Assembly (NCBI GenBank): GCA_017463865.1
Contig: JAFTOI010000009.1
Coordinates: 1-40,812, forward strand
DNA from: Clostridia bacterium
GTDB taxonomy: Bacteria > Bacillota > Clostridia > Oscillospirales > CAG-272
Reading direction: 5' to 3'
DNA: 40,812 nucleotides
The translations under genes and the position numbers were made by a program. Below the pieces are notes generated by a model. It saw nothing but the letters and a program-made list of their open reading frames with translations. It made no database searches and was not told the origin of the DNA. This document shows, in pieces, positions 16,318-24,253 of this stretch. How positions within the stretch are numbered: position 1 is the first letter of the stretch; the number at the start of each line of letters is the position of its first letter.

Positions 16318-16824
16318 ATGAGCCGTCAACCTTATCTTGAATGCGGAAAGATCATCAACACCCACGGCGTGCGCGGCACCGTGAAGCTCGAGTCCTGGTG
16401 CGATTCGCCCGAGATTCTGGCCGACCTGCCCACCCTCTGGCGCAAGGTCGGGGATGAGTTCCGCCCCATCCGTGTCCTGCGGACGTCGATTTTCAAGCAG
16501 TTCGTCCTCGCTGACCTTGAGGGGATCACCGACGTCGACGCCGCCATTCCGCTGAAAAATACCATCGTTTACGCCGCCCGTGAGGATCTCGATCCCGGCG
16601 ACGGCTATTTCATCGCCGATCTCATCGGTCTTCCGGTCATTGATCAGACCACCGGCAGCGAGTGCGGCAAGCTGACCGATGTCATCAACCGCGGTGCGCA
16701 GGATATTTATGTCATCGACACCCCGAACGGCGAGCGCATGATCCCGGTTGTCGACGAGTTCGTCGCCCGCGTCGACCTCGATGCCGGCATCTACATCACC
16801 CCCATCCCGGGGATGCTCGACTGA
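16318..16824 (+). CDS. rimM: 16S rRNA maturation factor RimM
   Basis: Assembly factor that binds ribosomal protein S19 and helps 30S subunit head maturation. 168 residues, the usual length. The N-terminal RimM domain begins with the hallmark GKIINTHGVRGTVKLES (about 8-24); a C-terminal PRC-barrel domain covers about 95-165 (YFIADLIGLPV...IPVVDEFV). The ATG is fixed by AAGGAG 6 nt upstream and lies 40 bp after a sigma-A promoter; the longer open frame upstream crosses the promoter and is ignored. It is followed 7 nt later by trmD, the order conserved in most bacteria. Confidence 0.95.
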   Translation: MSRQPYLECGKIINTHGVRGTVKLESWCDSPEILADLPTLWRKVGDEFRPIRVLRTSIFKQFVLADLEGITDVDAAIPLKNTIVYAAREDLDPGDGYFIADLIGLPVIDQTTGSECGKLTDVINRGAQDIYVIDTPNGERMIPVVDEFVARVDLDAGIYITPIPGMLD

Positions 16825-16831
16825 GGCCGCC

Positions 16832-17572
16832 ATGCGATTCGACATCATGACCCTGTTCCCCGCCATGGTGCGCGCCGTGCTGGATGAGAGCATCATCGGC
16901 CGCGCCCAGAAGGCGGGATACATCACCGTCGAGGCCCACAACATCCGCGACTACTCGCAGGACAAGCACCATCGCGTCGACGACACACCCTATGGCGGCG
17001 GCCGCGGTATGCTGATGGCCGCGCCACCCGTCTACGACTGCCATGCCGCCGTCTGCGCGATGGCCGACGCCGCGCTTGGCGGCAATGTCAAGCGCCGCAC
17101 CATCTATCTGTCGCCGAAGGGCAGGGTACTGACCCAGGATTACGCCCAGACGCTGACGGAGTACGACCATCTTATCCTCCTCTGCGGCCACTATGAGGGC
17201 ATCGACCAGCGGGTGCTGGACGAGATCGTCGACGAGGAGATCTCGATCGGCGACTATGTCCTGACCGGCGGCGAGCTGCCGGCCTGCATCCTCGTCGACT
17301 GCGTCGCCCGCATGATCGACGGCGTGCTGCCCGAGGCCGTCTGCTACGAGAGCGAGAGCATCGCCTGCGGCCTGCTCGAGTACCCGCAGTACACCCGTCC
17401 CGCCGTCTGGCATGACGTGCCGGTGCCCGAGGTGCTGCAGTCGGGGCATCACGAGAAGATCGACGCCTGGCGCCTCGAGCGGGCGCGGGAGCTGACCGGC
17501 GTACTGCGCCCCGACCTCCTTGCCGCCTACGACGCCGCCCATCCACCGAAACCCAAGAAAAAAAGGAAGTGA
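16832..17572 (+). CDS. trmD: tRNA (guanine-37-N1)-methyltransferase TrmD
   Basis: Uses S-adenosylmethionine to methylate G37 next to the anticodon, preventing +1 frameshifts. 246 residues. SPOUT-fold hallmarks are the start MRFDIMTLFP, the loop VDDTPYGGGRGMLM (about 50-63), LLCGHYEGIDQRV (about 113-125) and the knot region ISIGDYVLTGGELPA. The C-terminal domain has LQSGHHEKIDAWR and ends in a Lys-rich tail. The ATG 16832 is 7 nt after rimM, with GAGG overlapping the rimM stop. Co-transcription with rimM and the downstream envelope gene is clear from the 4-nt gap to the next start. Confidence 0.95.
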   Translation: MRFDIMTLFPAMVRAVLDESIIGRAQKAGYITVEAHNIRDYSQDKHHRVDDTPYGGGRGMLMAAPPVYDCHAAVCAMADAALGGNVKRRTIYLSPKGRVLTQDYAQTLTEYDHLILLCGHYEGIDQRVLDEIVDEEISIGDYVLTGGELPACILVDCVARMIDGVLPEAVCYESESIACGLLEYPQYTRPAVWHDVPVPEVLQSGHHEKIDAWRLERARELTGVLRPDLLAAYDAAHPPKPKKKRK

Positions 17573-17576
17573 GGCA

Positions 17577-19538
17577 ATGCGCCAAAAAATCCAGCTCTGG
17601 CTGAAGACCAGCCTGATCCTGTCGCTGCTCGACCGCGCGTCGGCGGCGGTCTACCGGATGCTCCGCGAAGGCCTGTTCGGCTATCTCTTCACCGCCTATT
17701 CCCGTGAGGACGCCGCCTTTGCCCGGAGCATGATCGGCAACCGCTTCCGCCGCAACGCCATGCGCCGCGAGAGCTTCCTCACCCGCGCACACCACGCCAT
17801 CGCCCGCTCCTTCGAGGACAGCGCGTTCCTGCGCGTTTGCGCAAGGATCTCAAATTGCCTGCTCGGCTGTTCACTGCGGGTCTATGGCCTCTTTTTCACC
17901 TCGTTCGGCATCTATGTCGTGCTGATCTACCTCATCAAGCGCTTCGCGCTCTCGCTCGAGACGGCAAGTCTGTCCCATCTGCTCATCGGGGCCTGCGTCC
18001 TGATCTCAGCCTGGCCGCTCCTCTTCTCCCGGCAGCCGCTGGCTGAGGCGATGCTGGAAAGTGCCATCATGCGGCCCCTTCTGCTGGGTGTCGCCGGCAT
18101 CCCGCGGGAGCAGCTGGAGAATCGCCGCACCCCCGGCGGCGGGCGCAACAATGTTGCCTTTATCCTCGGCATGCTGGTCGGTGCGCTGTCCTATTTTGTC
18201 CCGCCCCACCTCATGCTGATCGCCTTTTCGGGGGTTGTTGCCGTGATGGTTGTCGTCTGCTTCCCCGAGATCGGCGTGCTGGCGATGATCGCCCTGCTGC
18301 CCTATCTGACCATCCTGCCGCATCCCTCCATCACCCTGGCCGCCATGGTGCTGATGACCGCCTTCTGCTACCTCATCAAGCTTCTGCGCGGCAAGCGGGT
18401 CTTCCGGCTCGAGCTGCTGGATGCCGGTGTGACCCTTTTCATGCTGGCTTTCCTCCTCGGCGGCCTCGTCTCCTTCAGCGGCACCGGCTCGATCAAGACG
18501 ACAGCCATCTACGTTTGCTTCATGATCGGCTACTTCCTCGTGGTCAACCTCATGCGCACCCGTGTCTGGCTGCGGCGGTGCACCGGCACCTTCCTCGTCT
18601 CGGGCCTCGGTGCGGCGCTTTACGGCATCTACCAGAATTTCTTCGGCCTGACCGAGACGAAGTGGCTGGACGCCGAGATGTTCGAGGACATCGAGGGGCG
18701 TGTCGTCTCGATGTTCGAGAATCCCAACATGCTGGCTGACTATCTCATCATGCTCTTTCCCATCGTCATTGCGGTCTGCCTCTGCACGAAGTCGCGGCAT
18801 GTCCGCGCGGGAGCGCTCTTTGTCGCCGCCGCGCTCGGGTTATGCCTGATCTATACCTGGTCGCGCGGTGCCTGGCTGGGGCTGATGATCGGCATGCTGG
18901 TCTTTCTGCTGCTTTGGAACCGCCGGACGCTCAGCGCCCTCTTCCTCGGCTGCTTCGCGCTCCCTATCGTCCCGCTGGTCATGCCCGAGTCGATCATGAA
19001 CCGCCTGCTCAGCATCGGCGACCTTGCCGATTCGTCGACCAGCTACCGTGTCTCGATCTGGAAGGCTGCGTTCGGGATGGCGGGCGACTTCTTCACCACC
19101 GGTATCGGCGTCGGCGAGACTGCCTTCCGCCAGGTCTATCCCCTCTATTCGCTCTCAGGTATCGAGGCGGCACCCCACAGCCACAACCTCTTCCTGCAGA
19201 TCCAGATCGAGCTGGGCATTGTGGGTCTGCTGCTCTTCCTCGGCGTGTTGATCCTCTTCGCGCAGTGCTGCTTTGACTATAATGCCGCCGCGACCGACCG
19301 CGAGACCCGCATCATGTCCATCGGCTGCTTCGCCGGCCTGATCGCCGCGCTGGCGCAGGGCATGACCGACTATATCTGGTACAACTACCGCGTCTTCTTC
19401 GTCTTTTGGTTCGTCCTTGCGCTGGCCTCGGCTTATATCCGCGTCGGCCGGAGCGAAGCCACCCGCGACAACGCGAAAAGTGCCTCCAACGCCGACGCGA
19501 CCTGCGCCGCCATTGATATCCCGCTGCAGCGGATGTGA
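17577..19538 (+). CDS. O-antigen ligase/polymerase family membrane protein
   Basis: A 653-residue polytopic membrane protein of the Wzy/WaaL superfamily (PF04932), which joins or polymerises lipid-linked sugar chains at the outer face of the membrane. About 12-14 hydrophobic segments are visible. The signature SRGAWLGLMIGM is near residue 430 and PHSHNLFLQIQIELGIVG near 530, with a large external loop between and no signal peptide. The first 100 residues are a soluble basic region, longer than in most homologues. In a Gram-positive it more likely builds a cell-wall polysaccharide or teichuronic-type polymer than LPS. The ATG 17577 follows AAGGAAGTGAGG and is 4 nt after trmD. Two DUF4330-type genes follow within the same run. 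Confidence 0.85.
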   Translation: MRQKIQLWLKTSLILSLLDRASAAVYRMLREGLFGYLFTAYSREDAAFARSMIGNRFRRNAMRRESFLTRAHHAIARSFEDSAFLRVCARISNCLLGCSLRVYGLFFTSFGIYVVLIYLIKRFALSLETASLSHLLIGACVLISAWPLLFSRQPLAEAMLESAIMRPLLLGVAGIPREQLENRRTPGGGRNNVAFILGMLVGALSYFVPPHLMLIAFSGVVAVMVVVCFPEIGVLAMIALLPYLTILPHPSITLAAMVLMTAFCYLIKLLRGKRVFRLELLDAGVTLFMLAFLLGGLVSFSGTGSIKTTAIYVCFMIGYFLVVNLMRTRVWLRRCTGTFLVSGLGAALYGIYQNFFGLTETKWLDAEMFEDIEGRVVSMFENPNMLADYLIMLFPIVIAVCLCTKSRHVRAGALFVAAALGLCLIYTWSRGAWLGLMIGMLVFLLLWNRRTLSALFLGCFALPIVPLVMPESIMNRLLSIGDLADSSTSYRVSIWKAAFGMAGDFFTTGIGVGETAFRQVYPLYSLSGIEAAPHSHNLFLQIQIELGIVGLLLFLGVLILFAQCCFDYNAAATDRETRIMSIGCFAGLIAALAQGMTDYIWYNYRVFFVFWFVLALASAYIRVGRSEATRDNAKSASNADATCAAIDIPLQRM

Positions 19539-19551
19539 AAGGAATCCTGCC

Positions 19552-20046
19552 ATGAAAACTACCAATGAAAAACGAGCCTGGCGCTTCACCGCGCTTGATC
19601 TCATCATCCTTGTCGTCCTGCTGGCGGTCATCGCCGCGGCGGTCTGGTTCTTTGGCCCCTTCCGGGACGGAAGTTCGGGGGACAGTACACTGGTGAACAT
19701 CGAGTATACCGTCGAGGTCAAGGGCATGGAGGAGGAATACCTCGGCAATATCCGGGTCGGCGACACCGTCATCGACTCGGTCACCAAAAAGGAGATCGGC
19801 ACCATCACCGCCGTCGAGACCATGCCGCTGGTCGAGTATGTCCTCAACACCGAGGACGGCATCATGATGGAGAAGGAATACCCCGGCCAGTCCACGCTGC
19901 TGGTGACCATCAGCTCGCCGGCCACCTTCGATGAACGCGGCTACAGCATCGAGGGCTACCGCGTCGCCATCGGTGTCCTGCACTACATGCAGCTGCCCAA
20001 CTTCGTCGGCAGCGGCTACTGCATCGGCATCGAGGCCGCAAATTGA
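19552..20046 (+). CDS. DUF4330-type membrane-anchored protein, copy 1
   Basis: A 164-residue protein with one N-terminal membrane anchor (LDLIILVVLLAVIAAAVWFF, about 15-34) and an extracytoplasmic beta-rich domain. The pattern (W/I)RF-x-x-(L/I)D, VNIEYTVEVKGM, VGDTVIDSVTKKEIGTI and a final GSGYCIGIEAA matches the DUF4330 family common in Clostridia. Function is unknown; members usually lie beside envelope polysaccharide genes. The ATG has AAAGGAAT 9 nt upstream and lies 13 nt after the O-antigen-ligase-family gene, so it is in the same operon. It is a diverged paralogue of the next gene. Confidence 0.8.
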   Translation: MKTTNEKRAWRFTALDLIILVVLLAVIAAAVWFFGPFRDGSSGDSTLVNIEYTVEVKGMEEEYLGNIRVGDTVIDSVTKKEIGTITAVETMPLVEYVLNTEDGIMMEKEYPGQSTLLVTISSPATFDERGYSIEGYRVAIGVLHYMQLPNFVGSGYCIGIEAAN

Positions 20047-20075
20047 GCGATCCGCACAGAAAGGAATGAGAAATT

Positions 20076-20600
20076 ATGGCACAAACCGATAAGAAAAAAA
20101 CGAAAAATGCTGCGCGGATCCGCTTCAATATCATCGATCTGGTGCTGATCATTGCCGTGCTGGCCTGTCTGGTGGGCGTGTACCTGCGCTATAACATCAG
20201 CGAGCAGTTCGGCGTCAATCATGAGATGGGCGAGTATGTGCTTTCGTTCGAGATCAAAGATATTCGCTACACCTCAGCCGATGCCTTCCCCGAAGGGGAC
20301 ACCTTCTTCCTCAACGGTGACGATACCGTGCTCGGCACGGTCATCGCCATCGACTCGACCTCGCCGAGTGAGGTCATCTACACTGACAGTTGGGGCGACT
20401 ACAAGACCATCTACTATCCTGAGGACAGCCGCATCGACCTGACCGGCCGTCTCCTCTCCGCGGGCATGATGACCGATCGCGGCTACATGCTCAATGGAAA
20501 CACCTACCTTGCCCCCGGCCAGACCTACTATGTCGAGACACCGCACATCAATGTCAGCGTCACCATCACCGGTATCGAGTCGGCCGACACCGCCGGCTGA
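20076..20600 (+). CDS. DUF4330-type membrane-anchored protein, copy 2
   Basis: A 174-residue paralogue of the preceding gene with the same plan: a basic cytoplasmic tail, an anchor helix (IIDLVLIIAVLACLVGVYL, about 20-38) and an outside domain with YVLSFEIKDIRY, GDTFFLNGDDTVLGTVIAID and TYYVETPHINVSVTITGIE. It carries an insertion relative to copy 1 before the final strand. GAAAGGAATGAG lies just upstream of the ATG. The two proteins could form a pair around the polymerase/ligase; this is inference from order only. It is the last gene of the rimM-trmD run. Only a weak TTTTTG/CAAAAA hairpin follows. Confidence 0.8.
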   Translation: MAQTDKKKTKNAARIRFNIIDLVLIIAVLACLVGVYLRYNISEQFGVNHEMGEYVLSFEIKDIRYTSADAFPEGDTFFLNGDDTVLGTVIAIDSTSPSEVIYTDSWGDYKTIYYPEDSRIDLTGRLLSAGMMTDRGYMLNGNTYLAPGQTYYVETPHINVSVTITGIESADTAG

Positions 20601-20676
20601 TTGCTTTTTGTCACATTCGGCAAAAAACATGAGAAGCCTATCGCGAAAATTGAGAAAAAAATATCGCCGCGCCCTC

Positions 20677-20705
20677 TTGCTTTTCCGCGCAGATTTTGAT
20701 ATAAT
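20677..20705 (+). promoter_or_regulatory. Sigma-A promoter of the HPr gene
   Basis: TTGCTT (20677-20682), a 17-bp spacer and TATAAT (20700-20705), giving an RNA leader of about 85 nt before the ATG at 20797. Confidence 0.82.
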
Positions 20706-20732
20706 ATAGGTAATCAAATCAGGTCAATCTTC

Positions 20733-20768
20733 GCGGCGGCCGATGCGGCCGCCGCACTCTCCCTTTTT
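20733..20768 (+). terminator. Terminator-like hairpin inside the HPr leader (possible attenuator)
   Basis: A perfect all-GC 9-bp stem GCGGCGGCC/GGCCGCCGC (20733-20741 with 20747-20755) has a five-base loop and, 8 bases on, CTTTTTATTT. It lies between the HPr promoter and start codon, so it may attenuate transcription or stabilise the RNA. Confidence 0.55.
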
Positions 20769-20796
20769 ATTTCATTCACGATAGGAGCGAATACGC

Positions 20797-21060
20797 ATGA
20801 TCTCTCGCAACGTACAGATCACGAACAATGTGGGCCTGCATGCCAGACCTGCGACCTTCTTTATTCAGAAAGCCAATTCTTACAGAAGTTCCATCTGGGT
20901 GGAAAAGGATGACCGCAGAGTCAATGCCAAAAGCCTTCTTGGCGTGCTGTCCCTTGGCATCGTCAAGGGCATGACCATCACCCTCATCGCCGACGGTCCC
21001 GACGAGGCCGACGCACTCGAGGGCCTGGCCGTTCTGATCAACACCGGCTTCAACGAGTAA
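20797..21060 (+). CDS. HPr-family phosphocarrier protein
   Basis: Small phosphocarrier of the PTS, or its regulatory relative; 87 residues. Both phosphorylation sites are intact: the active His15 in VGLHARPA and the regulatory Ser46 in NAKSLLGVLSLG. It can therefore take part in sugar transport (with enzyme I) and in HPr kinase/CcpA-type catabolite control, as in other low-GC-lineage Gram-positives. The Cys-free sequence FFIQKANSYRSSIWVEKDDR is typical of the clostridial form. No enzyme I is present nearby. AGGAGCG precedes the ATG. It has its own promoter and a structured leader; hairpins separate it from uvrC. Confidence 0.93.
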   Translation: MISRNVQITNNVGLHARPATFFIQKANSYRSSIWVEKDDRRVNAKSLLGVLSLGIVKGMTITLIADGPDEADALEGLAVLINTGFNE

Positions 21061-21096
21061 GCAAAACGCCAACTGAACAGGCGCAAACACCAGGCG

Positions 21097-21147
21097 AGCG
21101 AACACAGCGGGGCAAAAGCTCTGAGCGGTGTTCGCTTTTGCTTTATT
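21097..21147 (+). terminator. Terminator with two alternative stems between HPr and uvrC
   Basis: AGCGAACAC (21097-21105) can pair with GTGTTCGCT (21128-21136). Alternatively GCAAAAGC (21112-21119) can pair with GCTTTTGC (21134-21141), ending in TTTATT. The two stems share bases 21134-21136 and exclude each other. At least one is probably the HPr terminator; partial read-through to uvrC is likely because no new promoter is evident. Confidence 0.6.
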
Positions 21148-21166
21148 CCCGAAAGGAGGGATCGCC

Positions 21167-23002
21167 ATGCCCGAGGATCGCCTTGCCGCGCTGCTGGAGA
21201 AGGCCAACTCGCTCCCACGCTCGCCCGGCGTCTACCTGATGAAGGACAAGGCCGACCGCGTCATCTATGTCGGCAAGTCGCGCAGCCTCAAAAATCGCGT
21301 GTCGCAGTATTTCCAGCAGAGCGAGAAAAACGCCAAGACCGAGCGCATGGTCTCGCGCGTTGCCACCTTCGAGTATATCCTCACTGATACCGAGATCGAG
21401 GCGCTGACGCTCGAGAACAGCCTCATCAAGCAGTACGCTCCCAAATACAACATCCGCCTCAAGGACGCGAAGTCCTACCCTTATATCAAGGTCACGACCG
21501 ACGAGGACTATCCCCGCATTGTCATGACTCGCCGCCGCTCGAACGACAAGGCGCGCTACTTCGGCCCCTATTCGGGCACGGCGATGGTCTTCAGCGTCAT
21601 CAACACCCTGCACAAGACGCTCGGCCTGCCCTCCTGCAAGCGCAGCTTCCCCCGCGACATCGGCCGCGACCGGCCGTGTCTCTACTACCAGATGGGGCAG
21701 TGTGCAGGGCTGTGCACCGGTGAGATCTCCCGCGAGGAGCATGGCCGCATGATCCGCTGTGCCCTCGATATTCTGCGGGGCAGCGACAAGGAGGCACGCC
21801 GCGAGCTGGCGGCGCAGATGTACCGCGCCGCCGAGGAGGAGCGCTTCGAGGCGGCTGCCCGTCTGCGGGACAGCATTGCTGCCCTTGACCGTCTCGGAGA
21901 GCGCCAGAAGGTTGTCGCGGCGCCGGACGCCGAGCAGGACGTCATCGCGCTCTGGTCGGACGAGGCCTGCTCCTGCCTGTCGGTCTTCTATATCCGCTCG
22001 GGCCGCGTCACTGACCACGAGGAATTCCTCTTCACAGCCGACCAGATCGACGACGAAAGCGCCCTTGTCTCCTTCCTCTGTGAGCTTTACACCCAGCGCG
22101 AGTATATCCCGCGCGAGCTGCTGCTCGGCATCCAGCTCGATGATGAAGACCGCGCCGTGCTGAGCGAATATATATCGCAGCTGGCCGGCCGCAAGGTCGC
22201 CTTGCGCATCCCCGAGCGGGGGACCAAGCACCAGCTGGTCGGCATGGTGGAATCGAACGCCGCCGACTACGTCCGCGAGTACCGCCGCCGTACCGAGAAG
22301 GATGACGCTACCCTCGTCAAGCTGGCGTCACTCCTTGCCCTCGAGGTCATCCCCGACCGCATCGAGGCCTACGACATTTCCAACCTCGGCAGTGAGCATA
22401 TCACCGCCGGCATGATCGTCTGGGCCAACGGCTCCTTCCGCCGCCGCGACTACCGCACCTTCACCATCCGCGGCAACGACGGCCCCGACGATTACGCCGC
22501 CATGCGCGAAGCCCTCTCCCGCCGTCTCGGCCACCTCGGCGAGGGCACCTTCGGCGAAACGCCAGATCTCATCCTCCTCGACGGCGGCCGCGGCCACGTC
22601 TCGACCGTCCGCAGCCTGCTTGAAGAGCTCGGGCTCGATATCCCCGTCTACGGTATGGTCAAGGATAGCTTCCACAAAACCCGGGCACTCACCGATGAGC
22701 ACGACGAGATCAGCATTGCCCGCGAACAGGCCGTCTTCACCTTCATCTACCGCATCCAGGAGGAAGTCCATCGCTATACCGTCTCCCGTATGCAGGGGGC
22801 CAAGCGCAAAACACTGACCACATCCTCCCTCGAAAAAATCCCCGGCATCGGCCCCGCCAAAGCCAAACGACTGCTGGCCAAATTCGGCAGCATCAAAAAG
22901 ATCCGCGAAGCCACGCCAGACGAGATCGCCGCCGTCCAAGGCCTGGGCCAAAAGGACGCCGAAGCCATTTTCGCTTTCTTCGCCAAAGAAGATGACGAAT
23001 AA
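21167..23002 (+). CDS. uvrC: Excinuclease ABC subunit UvrC
   Basis: Nuclease of nucleotide excision repair that cuts on both sides of a lesion held by UvrB. 611 residues. It has the GIY-YIG domain with GVYLMKDKADRVIYVGKS at 21-38, a UVR (UvrB-binding) motif with EEERFEAAARLRDSI around 220-235, the RNase H-like C-terminal endonuclease region (EAYDISN..., ILLDGGRGHV...), and helix-hairpin-helix motifs at the end (IPGIGPAKAKRLLAKF). The ATG 21167 follows GAAAGGAGG; an earlier in-frame ATG lies within the terminator and is rejected. No partner uvrA or uvrB is in the window. Confidence 0.95.
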   Translation: MPEDRLAALLEKANSLPRSPGVYLMKDKADRVIYVGKSRSLKNRVSQYFQQSEKNAKTERMVSRVATFEYILTDTEIEALTLENSLIKQYAPKYNIRLKDAKSYPYIKVTTDEDYPRIVMTRRRSNDKARYFGPYSGTAMVFSVINTLHKTLGLPSCKRSFPRDIGRDRPCLYYQMGQCAGLCTGEISREEHGRMIRCALDILRGSDKEARRELAAQMYRAAEEERFEAAARLRDSIAALDRLGERQKVVAAPDAEQDVIALWSDEACSCLSVFYIRSGRVTDHEEFLFTADQIDDESALVSFLCELYTQREYIPRELLLGIQLDDEDRAVLSEYISQLAGRKVALRIPERGTKHQLVGMVESNAADYVREYRRRTEKDDATLVKLASLLALEVIPDRIEAYDISNLGSEHITAGMIVWANGSFRRRDYRTFTIRGNDGPDDYAAMREALSRRLGHLGEGTFGETPDLILLDGGRGHVSTVRSLLEELGLDIPVYGMVKDSFHKTRALTDEHDEISIAREQAVFTFIYRIQEEVHRYTVSRMQGAKRKTLTTSSLEKIPGIGPAKAKRLLAKFGSIKKIREATPDEIAAVQGLGQKDAEAIFAFFAKEDDE

Positions 23003-23004
23003 TC

Positions 23005-23033
23005 TTGCACTTTCCCGTCAAATATGCTATGAT
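23005..23033 (+). promoter_or_regulatory. Sigma-A promoter of rsmD-coaD
   Basis: TTGCAC (23005-23010), a 17-bp spacer and TATGAT (23028-23033), beginning 3 bp after the uvrC stop. The RNA leader is about 150 nt. Confidence 0.8.
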
Positions 23034-23061
23034 AGTGTCATCTCGAGCGGGAGAGCCAAGG

Positions 23062-23143
23062 ATGAGAGGGGTGTCGGGGGGAGAAAACTTCGGAGTTTGA
23101 GATGGATTCTCCCCCCGACTCGCGCGGGAGCGCGAAAAGCTCC
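23062..23143 (+). other. Structured leader of rsmD with a mini-ORF
   Basis: A 13-bp perfect stem (23073-23085 with 23107-23119) carries a small inner hairpin AACT-TCGG-AGTT (23086-23097). It is followed by TCGCGC/GCGCGA (23120-23125 with 23130-23135), which competes with GGAGC/GCTCC (23127-23131 with 23139-23143). A 12-codon ORF (ATG 23062 to TGA 23100, MRGVSGGENFGV) spans the 5' arm, with CAAGG just upstream. No T-tract follows, so it is not a simple terminator. It may be a regulatory leader or a dispersed palindromic repeat. Confidence 0.5.
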
Positions 23144-23192
23144 GCTATAACAATAAAATCACAAGATTACGATAGAAAAGAGGAACAAAACC

Positions 23193-23768
23193 ATGATGCG
23201 AATCATCACCGGCACCGCCCGCGGCACCAAGCTCGCCACCCTCGAGGGCGACATGACCCGCCCCACCACCGAGCGTGCCAAGGAAGCCATTTTTTCCATG
23301 ATCCAGTTCGATATCGAGGGCCGCTCCGTCCTCGACCTCTTCGCCGGCTCGGGCCAGATGGGCCTCGAAGCCCTCAGCCGCGGCGCAGAGCATGCCACCC
23401 TCGTCGACCAGGCAAAAGCCCCTATCGGTATTATCACCCAGAACGCCCAGAAAACCCGCCTCGCCGACCGCTGCCGCATCGTCTGCGCCGACTACGCAGA
23501 ATTCCTGCGCAGCCGCACCGGCAGCGAGCGCTATGACCTCGTCTTCCTCGATCCCCCCTACGGCGATAACCTCCTCCCCGGTGCCCTGCGCCTGCTGATG
23601 GAGAAGCGCCTGCTCAAGCCCGGCGCACTCCTCGTCTGCGAGAGCGGCAGCGAGACCATCTTCGGCGACACCGCCACCGCCGCCAAATACACCGTTCTCC
23701 GCACGGCCAAGTACGGCGTCTCCTACGTCACCCTCCTGACCCCCGCCGAGAAGGAGGCCGACGCATGA
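23193..23768 (+). CDS. rsmD: 16S rRNA (guanine-966-N2)-methyltransferase RsmD
   Basis: Rossmann-fold methyltransferase that modifies G966 of 16S rRNA in the assembled small subunit. 191 residues, the usual length. The family beginning MRIITGTARGTKL, the TRPTTERAKEAIF block (about 22-34), the SAM-binding DLFAGSGQMGLEA (48-60) and the catalytic DPPY (120-123) are all present. ATG 23193 is used, but the adjacent ATG 23196 is equally possible (MMRI/MRI). AAGAGGA lies 8-14 nt upstream. It overlaps coaD by 4 nt, a pair conserved throughout Firmicutes. Confidence 0.95.
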   Translation: MMRIITGTARGTKLATLEGDMTRPTTERAKEAIFSMIQFDIEGRSVLDLFAGSGQMGLEALSRGAEHATLVDQAKAPIGIITQNAQKTRLADRCRIVCADYAEFLRSRTGSERYDLVFLDPPYGDNLLPGALRLLMEKRLLKPGALLVCESGSETIFGDTATAAKYTVLRTAKYGVSYVTLLTPAEKEADA

Positions 23769-24253
23769 GCCTCGCCCTCATCCCCGGCAGCTTCGACCCG
23801 CTGACCCTCGGCCACGTTGACCTCGTCGAGCGCACCGCGCGCCTCTTCGACCGCGTCGTTGTCGCCATCATGGTCAACGGCGCCAAGCATGAGTCGGGCG
23901 GCGGCACCTTTACCTTCGCCCAGCGCGAAGCCATCGCCGCCGCGTCGCTGGCCCACCTCGACAACGTCGAGGTCATCACCGACAGCGGCCTGCTCGTCGA
24001 GCTGGCACAGCGCATCGGCGCGACCTGCCTTGTCAAAGGCGTCCGCGGTGCCGGCGACTTCGACTACGAGTACACCCTCGCCCAGATCAACCGCCGACTG
24101 CCCCCCACCGTCGAGACCCTCTTCCTGCCCGCCGACTCGGCCTATGACCACATCAGCGCCACCCTCGCCCGCGAGATGCTGCGCTATGGACGCCCCCTCG
24201 ACGGTGTTTTGCACCCGGCGGGGATCAAGGTCGTGGAGGGGCTGCGGAAATGA
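23765..24253 (+). CDS. coaD: Phosphopantetheine adenylyltransferase CoaD
   Basis: Fourth enzyme of coenzyme A synthesis: ATP plus 4'-phosphopantetheine gives dephospho-CoA. 162 residues. The nucleotidyltransferase signature GSFDPLTLGH (8-17) is complete; the substrate loop KGVRGAGDFDYE (about 88-99) and HISATLAREMLRYG (about 136-149) are present, with Ala-Thr in place of the usual Ser-Ser of ISSSLVKE. It starts within the rsmD 3' end (ATGAGC..., 4-nt overlap) and itself overlaps the following nucleotidyltransferase gene by 4 nt, giving a tightly coupled operon. Confidence 0.95.
   Translation: MSLALIPGSFDPLTLGHVDLVERTARLFDRVVVAIMVNGAKHESGGGTFTFAQREAIAAASLAHLDNVEVITDSGLLVELAQRIGATCLVKGVRGAGDFDYEYTLAQINRRLPPTVETLFLPADSAYDHISATLAREMLRYGRPLDGVLHPAGIKVVEGLRK

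Noticed and set aside
15001-16944. A minus-strand frame of about 650 codons spanning the dehydratase and rimM
   Set aside because: It crosses two real genes, a terminator and a promoter, and has no recognisable domain.
17577-19538. Reading the O-antigen-ligase-family gene as evidence for a Gram-negative host
   Set aside because: The family is common in Gram-positive wall-polymer loci, and spoIVA/spoIVB with the ribosome sites and riboswitch point to Clostridia.
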